DNA of 64,000 nt from assembly GCF_023721755.1 (NCBI RefSeq), contig NZ_JAMDLH010000013.1, positions 5,715-69,714 of the forward strand, written 5' to 3'. The DNA comes from Pleomorphomonas sp. NRK KF1. GTDB taxonomy: Bacteria > Pseudomonadota > Alphaproteobacteria > Rhizobiales > Pleomorphomonadaceae. Under the pieces are notes generated by a model. That model made no database searches, was not told the origin of the DNA, and saw nothing but the letters and a program-made list of their open reading frames with translations. Position numbers and translations under genes: made by a program. The number at the start of each line of letters is the position of its first letter. Position 1 is the stretch's first letter. Positions 55,599-64,000 of this stretch are shown here, in pieces.

Positions 55599-56888
55599 AT
55601 GGGTAATCGTTTACTTAGCGTTCTTGCCGCCACCACCGCGCTGATGGCAGTCGCAACCGCCGCCGACGCCAAGACCGTCGTGCGCATGATGCACCAGGGC
55701 GATCCCGGCTGGGTGGCGCTCTACGGTAAGGTCGCCGAACGCTTCGAGGCCGCCAACCCGGACGTCGATATCGAGCTGATCTATGCCCCGCACGACGCCT
55801 ACAACGAGAAGTTCTCGTCGGCCGTGATGTCCAAGCAGTTGCCGGATATCATGGAGCTCGATGCCCCATTCCTCGCCAATTACGTCTGGTCGGGCTATCT
55901 CAAGCCGATCAAGAGCTACATCGATCAGGACCTCCTCGACGACATGACGGAGTCCAACGTCGCCCAGGGCACCTACCCGATCGACAAGGATCTCTACGCC
56001 ATCGGCCTCACCGACAGCTCGGTGGTGCTCTATGGCAACAGGAAGTATCTCGAACAGATCGGCGCCCGCATTCCGACGTCCGTGGACGACGCCTGGACGC
56101 GGGCCGAGTTCGAGGACTATCTCGCCAAGCTGGCCAAGGTGGACGGCATCAAGTGGCCGATCGACACCTTCCGCGGCTATGGCATCAAGACCGAGTGGGT
56201 GACCTATGCCTACCAGCCGATCCTCAACTCTTTCGGCTGCGACCTGATCGACCGCACGACCTGGACGGCCACCGGCACGCTCGACAGCCAGCCTTGCGTC
56301 GATGCGCTGACGATGATGCAGACCTGGGTGAAGAACGGCTGGGTCGTACCGATGTCGTCCGGCACCAACCAGTTCTACGCCGACGGAGAGCCGGCGGCGC
56401 TGGCCTGGGGTGGTCACTGGTTCTACGCCGAGGCCGCCGCCAAGCTGAAGGACGACGTGGTGGTCATGCCGCTACCCAAGTTCGGCGACAAGAGCGCCAG
56501 CCCCGACGGAACCTGGATCTGGGCGATCACCACACAGTCCGAGCACCCCGACATCGCCGGCAAGTTCCTGAGCTTCCTCCTGAAGGACAAGGACTACCGC
56601 GACTATGCCGTAAGCCAGAGCGCCTACCCCGGCCTCAAGAGCTTCGCCGCCCAGTCGCCGCTCTATGCCGAGGGTGGTCCGATGGCCGTCGCCTTCGAGC
56701 AGGCGTCGAAAGTGGCCGTGCCGCGCCCGCCGCATCCGGCCTATCCGACGATCACCTCTGCTTTCATGCAAGCCGTCGACCAGATCTTCAACGGCGAGGA
56801 CGCCCAGAAGGCGCTGACGGCCGCCGCTGAGAAGATCGACGAGGACATCGCCGACAACGACGGTTATCCGCCGTTCGACGGCAACTGA
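55599..56888 (+). CDS. Sugar ABC transporter substrate-binding protein (fructoside module)
   Basis: 429 residues of solute-binding family 1. The signal peptide ends near ADA-KTVVRMMHQ. Core segments are AYNEKFSSAVMSKQLPDIME and ADGEPAALAWGGHWFYAEAA. ATG at 55599 has GGAGGAG 11 bases upstream. The first codons contain an operator-like dyad and rare AT-rich codons (TTA, CTT). Fructoside specificity is inferred from the GH32 gene in the same operon. Confidence 0.92.
   Translation: MGNRLLSVLAATTALMAVATAADAKTVVRMMHQGDPGWVALYGKVAERFEAANPDVDIELIYAPHDAYNEKFSSAVMSKQLPDIMELDAPFLANYVWSGYLKPIKSYIDQDLLDDMTESNVAQGTYPIDKDLYAIGLTDSSVVLYGNRKYLEQIGARIPTSVDDAWTRAEFEDYLAKLAKVDGIKWPIDTFRGYGIKTEWVTYAYQPILNSFGCDLIDRTTWTATGTLDSQPCVDALTMMQTWVKNGWVVPMSSGTNQFYADGEPAALAWGGHWFYAEAAAKLKDDVVVMPLPKFGDKSASPDGTWIWAITTQSEHPDIAGKFLSFLLKDKDYRDYAVSQSAYPGLKSFAAQSPLYAEGGPMAVAFEQASKVAVPRPPHPAYPTITSAFMQAVDQIFNGEDAQKALTAAAEKIDEDIADNDGYPPFDGN
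55603..55614. promoter_or_regulatory. Operator-like dyad inside the first codons of the binding-protein gene
   Basis: GTAATCGTTTAC is a central-CG dyad with 5 of 6 positions paired, close to the LacI-family form GTAAACGTTTAC. It covers codons 2-6 of the gene. A repressor bound here would block elongation or initiation just upstream. Confidence 0.5.
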
Positions 56889-56982
56889 TGTCCGCCTCGC
56901 GAGCCTGACGTTCCCCGGGACGGCGGGTTTGCGATCGGAACGCCGGGCGGCGCCGATCTGCGCATGCCCGGCACGGCTTGCC

Positions 56983-57015
56983 GGCGCGCGCCCGCCCTCC
57001 CTTCGGGCGCGCGCC
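56983..57015 (+). repeat. Strong hairpin between binding-protein and permease genes
   Basis: GGCGCGCGCCCG (56983-56994) and CGGGCGCGCGCC (57004-57015) form a perfect 12-base stem with a 9-base loop. There is no T-tract. It lies about 35 bases before the MalF-type start. Confidence 0.65.
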
Positions 57016-57049
57016 GCCCTCCTGCCACCTATCGCCCGGCGAGGGGTCC

Positions 57050-57985
57050 ATGTCCGCACTCACTACCGTTCCGAAGCGGCGTCGCCGTTCCATCATCGCC
57101 CGCGTCGGCTGGCCGCGTTTCCTTCAGGAAATCGGCATGCTGGCACCGGCGATCGTGCTGATGACCGTCTTCCTGATCACGCCCTTCGTGCTGTCGTTCT
57201 GGACGGCCATGACCAACCAGCCGCTGGTGCCCCGGCCGACGCCGGTGCGCTTCATCGGGCTCAAGAACTTCCTGCGCATCCTCAACGACGACCTGTTCTG
57301 GACGTCGCTCTGGAACGTCACCCGCTTCACCCTGTGGGTGTTGCCGGTGCAATGCGGTCTGGCCTTCGTGACGGCGCTGATCCTCAATCAGAAAATTCCG
57401 TTCCGGAACGTGTTCCGCGGCATGTTCTTCCTGCCGGCCATCACGTCGATGGTGGTGGTCTGCGTCATCTGGGGCACGCTGTTCCAATATCCGACTGGCC
57501 CGCTCAACCACATCGTGGTGACGCTATCGGGTGGCCACGTCGAACCGATCGACTGGCTGGGCGATCCGGACTGGGCGATGTTCTCGATCGTCCTCCTGTC
57601 GGCCTGGCAGGCCTACGGTTTCCAGATGATCATCTATCTCGCCGGCATGCAGGGCATTCCCGACGAACTCTACGACGCCGCGCGCATCGACGGCGCCGGT
57701 CGCTGGGGACGCTTCTGGCACGTTACGATGCCGGGGCTCAGGCCGACCCACGTCTTCGTGCTGGTCATCACCACCATCCAGGCGTTCAAGCTCTACACCC
57801 AGGTGGCCATTCTCACCCAGGGTGGGCCGAGATCGTCGACCGAGACCGTCGTCCACTACATGGTGCGCGCCGGCTTCGAGGAGCAGAAGCTCGGCTACGC
57901 CTCGGCGGTGTCGGTGATCCTGTTCCTGATCGTCCTGGTCATCGCGCTCATCCAGCGCAGGCTCATGAGGCGCTTCGATGTCTGA
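57050..57985 (+). CDS. Sugar ABC transporter permease (MalF type)
   Basis: 311 residues, six predicted spans, with the EAA-type loop YDAARIDGAGRWGRFWHVTM. A basic N-terminus (PKRRRRSIIARVG) precedes the first span. ATG at 57050 has GAGGGG upstream; an earlier in-frame start would add proline/arginine-rich residues. It overlaps the MalG-type gene by 8 bases. Confidence 0.93.
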   Translation: MSALTTVPKRRRRSIIARVGWPRFLQEIGMLAPAIVLMTVFLITPFVLSFWTAMTNQPLVPRPTPVRFIGLKNFLRILNDDLFWTSLWNVTRFTLWVLPVQCGLAFVTALILNQKIPFRNVFRGMFFLPAITSMVVVCVIWGTLFQYPTGPLNHIVVTLSGGHVEPIDWLGDPDWAMFSIVLLSAWQAYGFQMIIYLAGMQGIPDELYDAARIDGAGRWGRFWHVTMPGLRPTHVFVLVITTIQAFKLYTQVAILTQGGPRSSTETVVHYMVRAGFEEQKLGYASAVSVILFLIVLVIALIQRRLMRRFDV

Positions 57986-58856
57986 TCTCGCCCTTTCCTC
58001 CCGCAAGCCGGCAGCGTCTTTGAACGGCTATCGCATCGTCCAGTCGATCTCGGTGTTCGTCATCGCGCTGGTGGTGATCTCGCCGCTGTTCATGCTGTTC
58101 ATCGCCTCATTGAAGGACGATCGCTTCCAGATCCTCGCCGATATGGGCTCGTTCCGGGCCTTCTGGGTGGACAATCCCACCTTCAACAACTTCCGTGAGG
58201 TCGGCAACTTTGCCGGCGAACTGGCCTTCGGCCGCTACCTCGGCAACTCGCTGTTCATCCTGGGTTCGACGGTGAGCCTCGGCCTCGTGATCAACTCGAT
58301 GGCCGGCTTCATCCTGGCCTGGGGCAGCCTGCCGGGGCGGGCGCTGATCCTGTCGGTGATCATCGCGCTCTATGTGATCCCGCAGGAAAGCATCATCATG
58401 CCGCTCTTGATCATCGTGTCGAGGGCCGGGCTTTCGGATACCTTCACCGCGCAGATCCTGCCGTTCGTGGCGAGCCCGCTCTACACTTTTCTGTTCTATC
58501 AGTTCTTCGCGCAGCTGCCGAAGGAGCTCTATGAAGCCGCCTCCATCGACGGCGCCTCGATCTTCCGTACGTGGTGGTCGATCTTCATGCCGCTCAGCCT
58601 GCCGGCGCTCGCCACCGTCTCCATCCTGATGGGCATCGAGACCTGGAACCAGTATCTCTGGCCGATCCTCATCACTCAGACCGACTATGCCCGGCCGATC
58701 TCGGTCGCCATCGCCACCTTCTTCGGCCAGGACAGCATCTACTGGGACCGGGCCATGGCCGCCTCGGTCATGATGATGATCCCGATCCTCGTGTTCTATC
58801 TCGCCTTCCAGCGCTGGTTCATCAGCTCCTTCGTCGGTTCCGCAGTGAAAGGTTGA
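57978..58856 (+). CDS. Sugar ABC transporter permease (MalG type)
   Basis: 292 residues, six predicted spans, with the EAA loop YEAASIDGASIFRTWWSIFM. It starts inside the end of the MalF-type gene and is followed after 2 bases by the GH32 gene, so uptake and hydrolysis are tightly coupled. Confidence 0.94.
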   Translation: MSDLALSSRKPAASLNGYRIVQSISVFVIALVVISPLFMLFIASLKDDRFQILADMGSFRAFWVDNPTFNNFREVGNFAGELAFGRYLGNSLFILGSTVSLGLVINSMAGFILAWGSLPGRALILSVIIALYVIPQESIIMPLLIIVSRAGLSDTFTAQILPFVASPLYTFLFYQFFAQLPKELYEAASIDGASIFRTWWSIFMPLSLPALATVSILMGIETWNQYLWPILITQTDYARPISVAIATFFGQDSIYWDRAMAASVMMMIPILVFYLAFQRWFISSFVGSAVKG

Positions 58857-58858
58857 CC

Positions 58859-60553
58859 ATGTCTCAAAGCGTTCCCGAGACCGGCCAGCCGAGCCGGGAA
58901 ACGATCTCCTTTGCCTCGGTGGCAGCCGGCGAGACCGTCGAACTGTTCCTGATGGCGCGGGGACCGGAACCCGCCGTCGTGGCATTACCCGACAACGGCG
59001 AGGTCATCGCCCGGCGAACCGACACCTTCGAGCGTCACCGCATTGTTCTCGCCAAGCCACTCGACAGTCTCGGCTTCGACCCGGAAACGGTCGTTGTTTC
59101 GGCCGTCTACAGCTATGATCCGGACACGGTGCTCGACAGCGGCATCCGCGTGCTCCATGCCGGGCCGGCGCCGACGCCGCCGGAGTTCGCCGGCGGCTAC
59201 CACTTCCGGCCGCCTTTCGGCTGGATGAACGACCCCAACGGCTTCGGCCGCTTCGAGGGCCGCGCCCATCTCTTCTACCAACACTACCCGCATCGTCTGC
59301 GCTGGCACGCGATGCATTGGGGACACGCCGTCTCCGACGACCTCATTCATTGGCGCCACCTGCCTGTCTTCCTCGAACCGGGCGATGCGGTACTCGCGGC
59401 AAACGGCGCCGGCGGCGTCTTCTCGGGCTCCGCCTTGATCATTCCGGGAGAAAGCGGCTTCCGGGCGTTTTTCACCGACCATATCGACGCCCGAAAGCCG
59501 GAGATGGAGATCCAGTGCGCGGTCCGCTGCCTCGACGGTTTCACGGCAGGCGCGCCGCAAACCGTGCTTGCGGGTCGACCGGAGGGATTGAGCCTCGGCG
59601 ACGACAACCGCGACCCTTACGTCTTCCAGGGACCGGACGGGCGCCTCAAGATGCTCCTCGGCGGGCGCGACGCCGAAGGCGGCGTTGTTCTGCTCCACGA
59701 GACGGACGATCCGACCGGTACCGCCGGCTGGCGCTTCGTCGGTCTCATTCATCGCGAACGGGAATACGGCCACACCATTGGCGAATGCCCCGCCATGCTT
59801 CCGCTCGATGGTCCTGCTGCGGATCCCGACACCCGGTGGCTGCTGATCGTCGGCCTTCTGATGAGTCGCGATCCCTCGACGCGGCGGCGCAATCTCACCT
59901 TCGGCATGGTCGGACGCTTCGACGGCAGAAGCTTCACGCCGGAGTTTCGGCAGGAACTCGACTTCGGGACCGATGCCTACGGCTTTCAGGCCTTCGTCGA
60001 CCGGGACGGGCCGGTCGGCATCGCCTGGCTCGCCAACTGGACGGACATCGTCAGGACGACCGACTGGCCAACGGCCATGACGCTGCCGCGCCGGCTTTTG
60101 TTCCGGAACGGCGCGTTGCTGACGCCACCGATCGAGGCAGCTACCACTTTGCGCCAAGCGCTCGTTGACGACCACCGCCTCGCTGCCGGCGAACCGGTAG
60201 CCCTCGACAGCGGCGGCGCCGAGATCCTCATCGAGTTCGAAGAGACGGGCGTCCCGTTCGAACTGGCGCTATCCCACCCGACGCTGAAACTCGCGATCAC
60301 CGCCGACACAAGTGGTCTTGCCATCGTCCACGGGGGTGAGAACAGCGACATGCCGTCGCCGCGCTATCTTGCGGCCGATGCACTGGTCCGCTCGATCCAC
60401 GTCTTCCTCGACCGGGGATCGATCGAAGTGTTCGCCGACGACGGCCGCTACGCGGGTACCAAGCGGCTCGCCGATCCCGCCCCCATCACCGCCATTCGCC
60501 TTGAAGCCCCGCAAGGACGCGCCGCCGCGCGCGTCTGGCAGCTTGGCCTCTAG
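58859..60553 (+). CDS. GH32 beta-fructosidase (sucrose/levan/inulin-type hydrolase)
   Basis: 564 residues. About 105 N-terminal residues of beta-rich sequence precede the five-bladed propeller. The catalytic triad is intact: nucleophile D125 in GWMNDPNGF, transition-state stabiliser D252 in NRDPYVF, and acid/base E309 in GECPAM. The C-terminal beta-sandwich contains IHVFLDRGSIEVFADDG. There is no signal peptide, so the substrate is an imported short fructoside. It starts 2 bases after the permease stop and is followed by the ATPase gene. Specificity (sucrose, kestose, levanbiose or a phospho-form) is not readable, but ABC uptake argues against sucrose 6-phosphate. Confidence 0.93.
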   Translation: MSQSVPETGQPSRETISFASVAAGETVELFLMARGPEPAVVALPDNGEVIARRTDTFERHRIVLAKPLDSLGFDPETVVVSAVYSYDPDTVLDSGIRVLHAGPAPTPPEFAGGYHFRPPFGWMNDPNGFGRFEGRAHLFYQHYPHRLRWHAMHWGHAVSDDLIHWRHLPVFLEPGDAVLAANGAGGVFSGSALIIPGESGFRAFFTDHIDARKPEMEIQCAVRCLDGFTAGAPQTVLAGRPEGLSLGDDNRDPYVFQGPDGRLKMLLGGRDAEGGVVLLHETDDPTGTAGWRFVGLIHREREYGHTIGECPAMLPLDGPAADPDTRWLLIVGLLMSRDPSTRRRNLTFGMVGRFDGRSFTPEFRQELDFGTDAYGFQAFVDRDGPVGIAWLANWTDIVRTTDWPTAMTLPRRLLFRNGALLTPPIEAATTLRQALVDDHRLAAGEPVALDSGGAEILIEFEETGVPFELALSHPTLKLAITADTSGLAIVHGGENSDMPSPRYLAADALVRSIHVFLDRGSIEVFADDGRYAGTKRLADPAPITAIRLEAPQGRAAARVWQLGL

Positions 60554-60574
60554 ATACGACCCAGGGAGGACATC

Positions 60575-61615
60575 ATGGCCAGCGTTTCCATCGACAACGT
60601 CGCCAAGTTCTACGGCAACCACCAGGTCATCCACGGCATCGATATCGACATTGCCGACGGCGAGTTCGTGACGCTGGTCGGCCCGTCCGGCTGCGGCAAG
60701 TCGACGCTGCTCCGGATGATCGCCGGTCTCGAAGAAATCTCGGACGGCGACATCCGCATCGGCGACCGCCTCGTCAACGACGTGCCGCCGAAGGAACGGG
60801 ACATCGCCATGGTGTTCCAGAACTACGCGCTCTACCCGCACATGACCGTAGCGCAGAACATGGGCTTCGCTCTGAAGCTGAAAGGTGAAAGCCGGTCCGC
60901 CATCGACGCCCGCGTCCGGGAAGCGGCGGCCATTCTGGCGCTCGAGCCCTACCTCGACCGGCTGCCCAAGCAACTGTCGGGCGGCCAGAGGCAACGCGTC
61001 GCCATGGGGCGGGCGATCGTGCGCAGCCCGCAGGTCTTCCTGTTCGACGAGCCGCTGTCCAATCTCGACGCCAAGCTGCGCGTGCAGATGCGTGCCGAGA
61101 TCAAGGATCTGCACCAGCGCCTCGGCACCACGACCGTCTACGTCACGCACGACCAGATCGAGGCCATGACCATGGCCGACCGCATCGTGGTGATGAAAGG
61201 CGGTGTGGTCGAGCAAGTCGGCCGGCCGCTGGAGCTCTACGATCGGCCGAACAATCTGTTCGTCGCCACATTCATCGGCTCGCCAGCCATGAACCTTCTC
61301 AAGGGGAAAACGGGAAACGGTGGCTTCGTGACGGAAGACGGAGCGCTTCTTCCGCTGCCGGCGACTGCCAAAGCCGGTGCGGTCACCTATGGCATTCGTC
61401 CCGAGCATCTGATGCTCGACGAAACCGGATTCCGCGCCGAGGTGGTCGTCATCGAACCGACCGGCGCCGAAACGCAGGTGCTCGCCAAGTGCGGACGCCA
61501 GACACTGGTCGCCGTGCTGCGCGAACGCGTCGACCTCAAGCCGGGAGATCGCATCGGCCTGAAGCCGGACCTCGCTGCCATCCACCTGTTCGGCGAGGAT
61601 GGGCGGCGGCTGTAG
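60575..61615 (+). CDS. Sugar ABC transporter ATPase (MalK/UgpC type, fructoside module)
   Basis: 346 residues. Walker A is GPSGCGKS (36-43), the signature is [15 protein letters not shown] and Walker B is [12 protein letters not shown]. The C-terminal OB domain has GIRPEHLMLDETG and a normal length. Last gene of the fructoside operon, convergent with the AraC gene 3 bases away. Confidence 0.95.
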   Translation: MASVSIDNVAKFYGNHQVIHGIDIDIADGEFVTLVGPSGCGKSTLLRMIAGLEEISDGDIRIGDRLVNDVPPKERDIAMVFQNYALYPHMTVAQNMGFALKLKGESRSAIDARVREAAAILALEPYLDRLPKQLSGGQRQRVAMGRAIVRSPQVFLFDEPLSNLDAKLRVQMRAEIKDLHQRLGTTTVYVTHDQIEAMTMADRIVVMKGGVVEQVGRPLELYDRPNNLFVATFIGSPAMNLLKGKTGNGGFVTEDGALLPLPATAKAGAVTYGIRPEHLMLDETGFRAEVVVIEPTGAETQVLAKCGRQTLVAVLRERVDLKPGDRIGLKPDLAAIHLFGEDGRRL

Positions 61616-61618
61616 CCG

Positions 61619-62584
61619 TCAGGCGGCGGCGCGGGCCTTGCCACGTGGGCCGGCCCGCCGCTCGGCACGGAAGGCCGACGGCGTACGACCGATCAGGCGT
61701 TGGAAGTTCCGATTGAAGGTCGACAGCGTCTCGTAACCGACATCCATGGCGATCGAGGTCACCATGTCCTCGGTCTCCGACAGGAGCTGACAGGCCTTGT
61801 ATATCCTGAGGTGGTTTATGTACTCGGCGCAGGAGCAGCGCAGATGTCGCTCGAACAGCCGCGAGAAGGCCGAAAGGGCCATGCCCTCGGTTGCTGCCAC
61901 TTCACGGCAGGTGAGACCGGGGCGATTGAAGTTGGCGGCGATGTAGGCAAGCATCCGCTCGAGCCGGCGGGGCTGAGCGCACTGGTGTTCCATTCCTTTC
62001 AGCGACAGCGACCGGCGGTCGCCGTCCTGTTCCAGAACGCGCATCAGTTCGAAAAACAGGGCGATGCGCTCGAATCCCTCCGCGACGAGCAGCGCCTCCA
62101 TTAAAGCGGCCGCCTCGGTGGCTGCGGTTTGCGAGAACTCGATGCCCGATCGCGTCGCGTCCAGGAGAGCCGAGAGACCGGCGCAATCGGAAAACTCGGC
62201 CATGCAGCGCTCGGCGAAACCTGCCCCCATCTGCAATACGAGGTCGCGATCACGGATGCAACCGTCCTCGCCGCGGTCGGCACCGTCCGACACCCACATG
62301 TGCGGCAGATTGGGGCCGGTCATGACCAGGTTGCCCGGGCCGAACTCGCCAGCATAAGTGCCGACGTAGAACTGGCCGGTGCTTCGACGGATCAGGTGCA
62401 ACTCGTACTCGGGATGGTGATGCCAGCCGGAGTAGGCGAAGGGATAGTCGTGCGAATAGACCCTGAACGTGCGCTCCAGCGGAGCCTCGATCACCTCCAA
62501 AACGGGCTTTGTCTGACCCACCTTCGCCTCCCTTGGTGGATAACGGGACCGTTCGTAGCCGACAACACTAGCAGAGTTGGCCAT
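61619..62584 (-). CDS. AraC-family transcriptional regulator
   Basis: 321 residues. An N-terminal cupin-like domain (YSGWHHHPEYELHLIRRSTG) precedes two C-terminal helix-turn-helix motifs (LTCREVAATEGMALSAFSRL and VTSIAMDVGYETLSTFNRNF). It lies 46 bases downstream of a polyol-type dehydrogenase gene on the same strand, so it may control that gene. The target could also be outside the window. Confidence 0.92.
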   Translation of the reverse strand: MANSASVVGYERSRYPPREAKVGQTKPVLEVIEAPLERTFRVYSHDYPFAYSGWHHHPEYELHLIRRSTGQFYVGTYAGEFGPGNLVMTGPNLPHMWVSDGADRGEDGCIRDRDLVLQMGAGFAERCMAEFSDCAGLSALLDATRSGIEFSQTAATEAAALMEALLVAEGFERIALFFELMRVLEQDGDRRSLSLKGMEHQCAQPRRLERMLAYIAANFNRPGLTCREVAATEGMALSAFSRLFERHLRCSCAEYINHLRIYKACQLLSETEDMVTSIAMDVGYETLSTFNRNFQRLIGRTPSAFRAERRAGPRGKARAAA

Positions 62585-62630
62585 TAACGCCGAGGCCGGT
62601 TTTCTCCGGCCTCGGTCTTTTGTCCGTGCC

Positions 62631-63674
62631 TCAGAAGGTGATCTGGACCTTGACGTCGGACGGGTTCTGCTGGGCGGCGCGTTCGAAGGCCTCGATCGAC
62701 TTGTCGAAGGGATAGCTCGCCGAGATCAGCGGCTTCAGGTCGATCTTGCCCGAGCCGAGCAGCGCCAGCGTGCGATCCCAGACGTTGGCATAGCGGAAGA
62801 TGCCCGTCAGGCTGATCTCCTTGACCTCCAGCGCCACCACGTCGAGCGGAACCCGGTCCTGCGGCATGCCGACCAGAACCACCCGGCCGCCCTGCGTCAC
62901 CACGTCCAGCATGTCGTCGAAGGCCTTGGGAGCGCCGCTTGCCTCGAAGAACAGGTCGGCGCCCTTGCCGGCCGTCCGCCTGGCGACCACGTCGGCAAGC
63001 TTCTCGCGGGTCAGGTCGACGGCCACGACGCCGGGCACCTTGGCGATGATGTCGAGCTTGGCCCTGGCGACGTCGCTGACGATCACCTCCGAGCAGCCGG
63101 AGGCCAGCGCGGCGAAGGCCACCATCATGCCGATTGTGCCGGCACCGGCCACCACGGCGATATCGCCCGGACGGATGGCGCCCTTGGCGGCGGCATAGAC
63201 ACCGATCGCCAGCGGCTCCACCATGGCGCCCTCTGCGAACGACACGCTGTCGGGCAGCTTGTAGGTGAGCGCCGCCGGATGCACCACCTCCGGCGTCAGG
63301 CAGCCGTGGATCGGCGGCGTCGCCCAGAAGCGCACGGCCGGGTCGAGGTTGTAGTGGCCTTCCAGCGTCTGGCGCGAGCCGAAGTCGGGAATGCCGGGCT
63401 CCATGCAGACGCGATCGCCGACCTTGAGATGGGACACCTTGGCGCCCACCGCCGTCACCACGCCCGAGGCTTCATGACCGAGCACCATCGGTTCGTTGAC
63501 GATGAAGTCGCCGATGCGCCCGTGCTTCAGATAGTGAACGTCGCTGCCGCAGATGCCCACCGCCTTGATGGCGACGCGAACCTCGTCGGCCGCCGGCGTC
63601 AGCGTGCCGGGAACATCGATCTCCCGCAGTGCGATATTGTTGACACCCTCCAGAACGACCGCCTTGATTTTCAT
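62631..63674 (-). CDS. Zinc-type polyol dehydrogenase (sorbitol/xylitol dehydrogenase-like)
   Basis: 347 residues, medium-chain dehydrogenase. Catalytic zinc ligands are in [14 protein letters not shown] (Cys) and VLGHEASG (His, Glu). The NAD-binding motif is [20 protein letters not shown]. The lobe that usually carries four structural-zinc cysteines reads [20 protein letters not shown] and has none, as in one branch of sorbitol/xylitol dehydrogenases. It would oxidise a polyol to a ketose. ATG at 63674 has AGGAGG 7 bases upstream. It is first in a two-gene unit with the AraC gene. Confidence 0.9.
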   Translation of the reverse strand: MKIKAVVLEGVNNIALREIDVPGTLTPAADEVRVAIKAVGICGSDVHYLKHGRIGDFIVNEPMVLGHEASGVVTAVGAKVSHLKVGDRVCMEPGIPDFGSRQTLEGHYNLDPAVRFWATPPIHGCLTPEVVHPAALTYKLPDSVSFAEGAMVEPLAIGVYAAAKGAIRPGDIAVVAGAGTIGMMVAFAALASGCSEVIVSDVARAKLDIIAKVPGVVAVDLTREKLADVVARRTAGKGADLFFEASGAPKAFDDMLDVVTQGGRVVLVGMPQDRVPLDVVALEVKEISLTGIFRYANVWDRTLALLGSGKIDLKPLISASYPFDKSIEAFERAAQQNPSDVKVQITF

Positions 63675-64000
63675 GTCGTTTCCTCCTGGCCGCTTGGGCC
63701 CTCTCCGACCGGCCGGATCTTCGTCCGGCAATGAGAAAAGCATGCCCGTTCCCTCCAAAGGCGACAAAGCGCGGGAGACCGATTTTCGTGCATGATTTTA
63801 CATCCGCCTTCTGCCTCCTGCGCTGCAGGGTCTACGCTCGCCGCTTTCAAGTGAGCACGGGACTTTCATCATGATATAAGGATCTCTTTATATCATGATT
63901 GCACCGAAGGCCGACTTCTCCTATAAGGCGCTGACCGGCGGCCGAATGCCGCCCCGTTGCTTTCAACCGGAACACTCTCACCCCAACACCCGGAGATCCG
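63675..64000. other. Non-coding tail of the window
   Basis: 326 bases with no gene called. The stretch 63840-63910 is AT-rich and contains a large palindrome. A new gene may begin just beyond the window, because the last bases include a CGGAGAT that could be a ribosome binding site. Confidence 0.5.
63868..63899. promoter_or_regulatory. 32-base palindromic element
   Basis: ATCATGATATAA (63868-63879) and TTATATCATGAT (63888-63899) are perfect 12-base complements around GGATCTCT; the centre is itself nearly symmetric, with only two mismatched pairs over 32 bases. It is AT-rich in a GC-rich region, with no T-tract, and so looks like a protein-binding site for a gene beyond the window or for the polyol dehydrogenase. 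Confidence 0.6.

Overview
This 64 kb window comes from a GC-rich bacterium, most likely an alphaproteobacterium of the Hyphomicrobiales (rhizobia-like). The evidence is indirect: four sugar-type ABC transporters plus an amino-acid-type one, a locus resembling the rhizobial thuEFGKAB trehalose system, LacI/ROK/RpiR/GntR local regulators, and an exopolysaccharide cluster headed by rfb genes and a NusG paralogue. There is no rRNA, tRNA, phage, transposase or CRISPR in the window.

Layout. (1) 1-14.8 kb: a surface polysaccharide cluster. A Sel1-repeat protein (5' end outside the window) converges on a long minus-strand run read as rfbC-rfbB-rfbD-rfbA, then a NusG/RfaH-like antiterminator, then ugd, two GT4 glycosyltransferases, a Wzx-like flippase, a Wzy-like polymerase and a third GT4. 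An ops-like sequence lies in the ugd leader, just downstream of the NusG paralogue. Base composition drops sharply below about 8.76 kb, so the assembly genes look like a variable, imported block joined to conserved sugar-nucleotide genes. (2) 15-25.4 kb: a thu-like ABC operon (binding protein, two permeases, ATPase, ThuA-domain protein) divergent from a Gfo/Idh oxidoreductase, a LacI regulator and a GH38 alpha-mannosidase. (3) 25.4-32.3 kb: an Amadori-compound (fructosamine) module (GntR regulator, FrlB-like deglycase, FrlD-like kinase), followed by a LacI regulator and an amino-acid-type ABC transporter whose permease and ATPase are fused.

(4) 32.3-36.2 kb: cardiolipin synthase and catalase-peroxidase katG. 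(5) 36.5-43.3 kb: a complete D-allose operon (rpiR-type regulator, alsB, alsA, alsC, alsE, alsK, rpiB/alsI), mostly with 4-base overlaps, ending in a terminator inside the 3' end of a convergent ribokinase gene. (6) 44.4-54.3 kb: two ROK regulators, a second GH38 alpha-mannosidase with its own ABC transporter, a divergent ATPase gene and a ROK-kinase remnant. (7) 54.5-61.6 kb: a LacI-controlled beta-fructoside module (binding protein, two permeases, GH32 hydrolase, ATPase). (8) 61.6-63.7 kb: an AraC regulator and a sorbitol/xylitol-type dehydrogenase, then a non-coding tail with a 32-base palindrome.

Overall, about 50 kb is a chain of self-contained sugar-uptake modules, each with transporter, intracellular enzyme and local repressor, suggesting a plant- or soil-associated scavenger of glycans, glycated amino acids and rare sugars. 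All five binding-protein genes are followed by a GC-rich hairpin before the next transporter gene, and most local regulators have a recognisable palindrome nearby.
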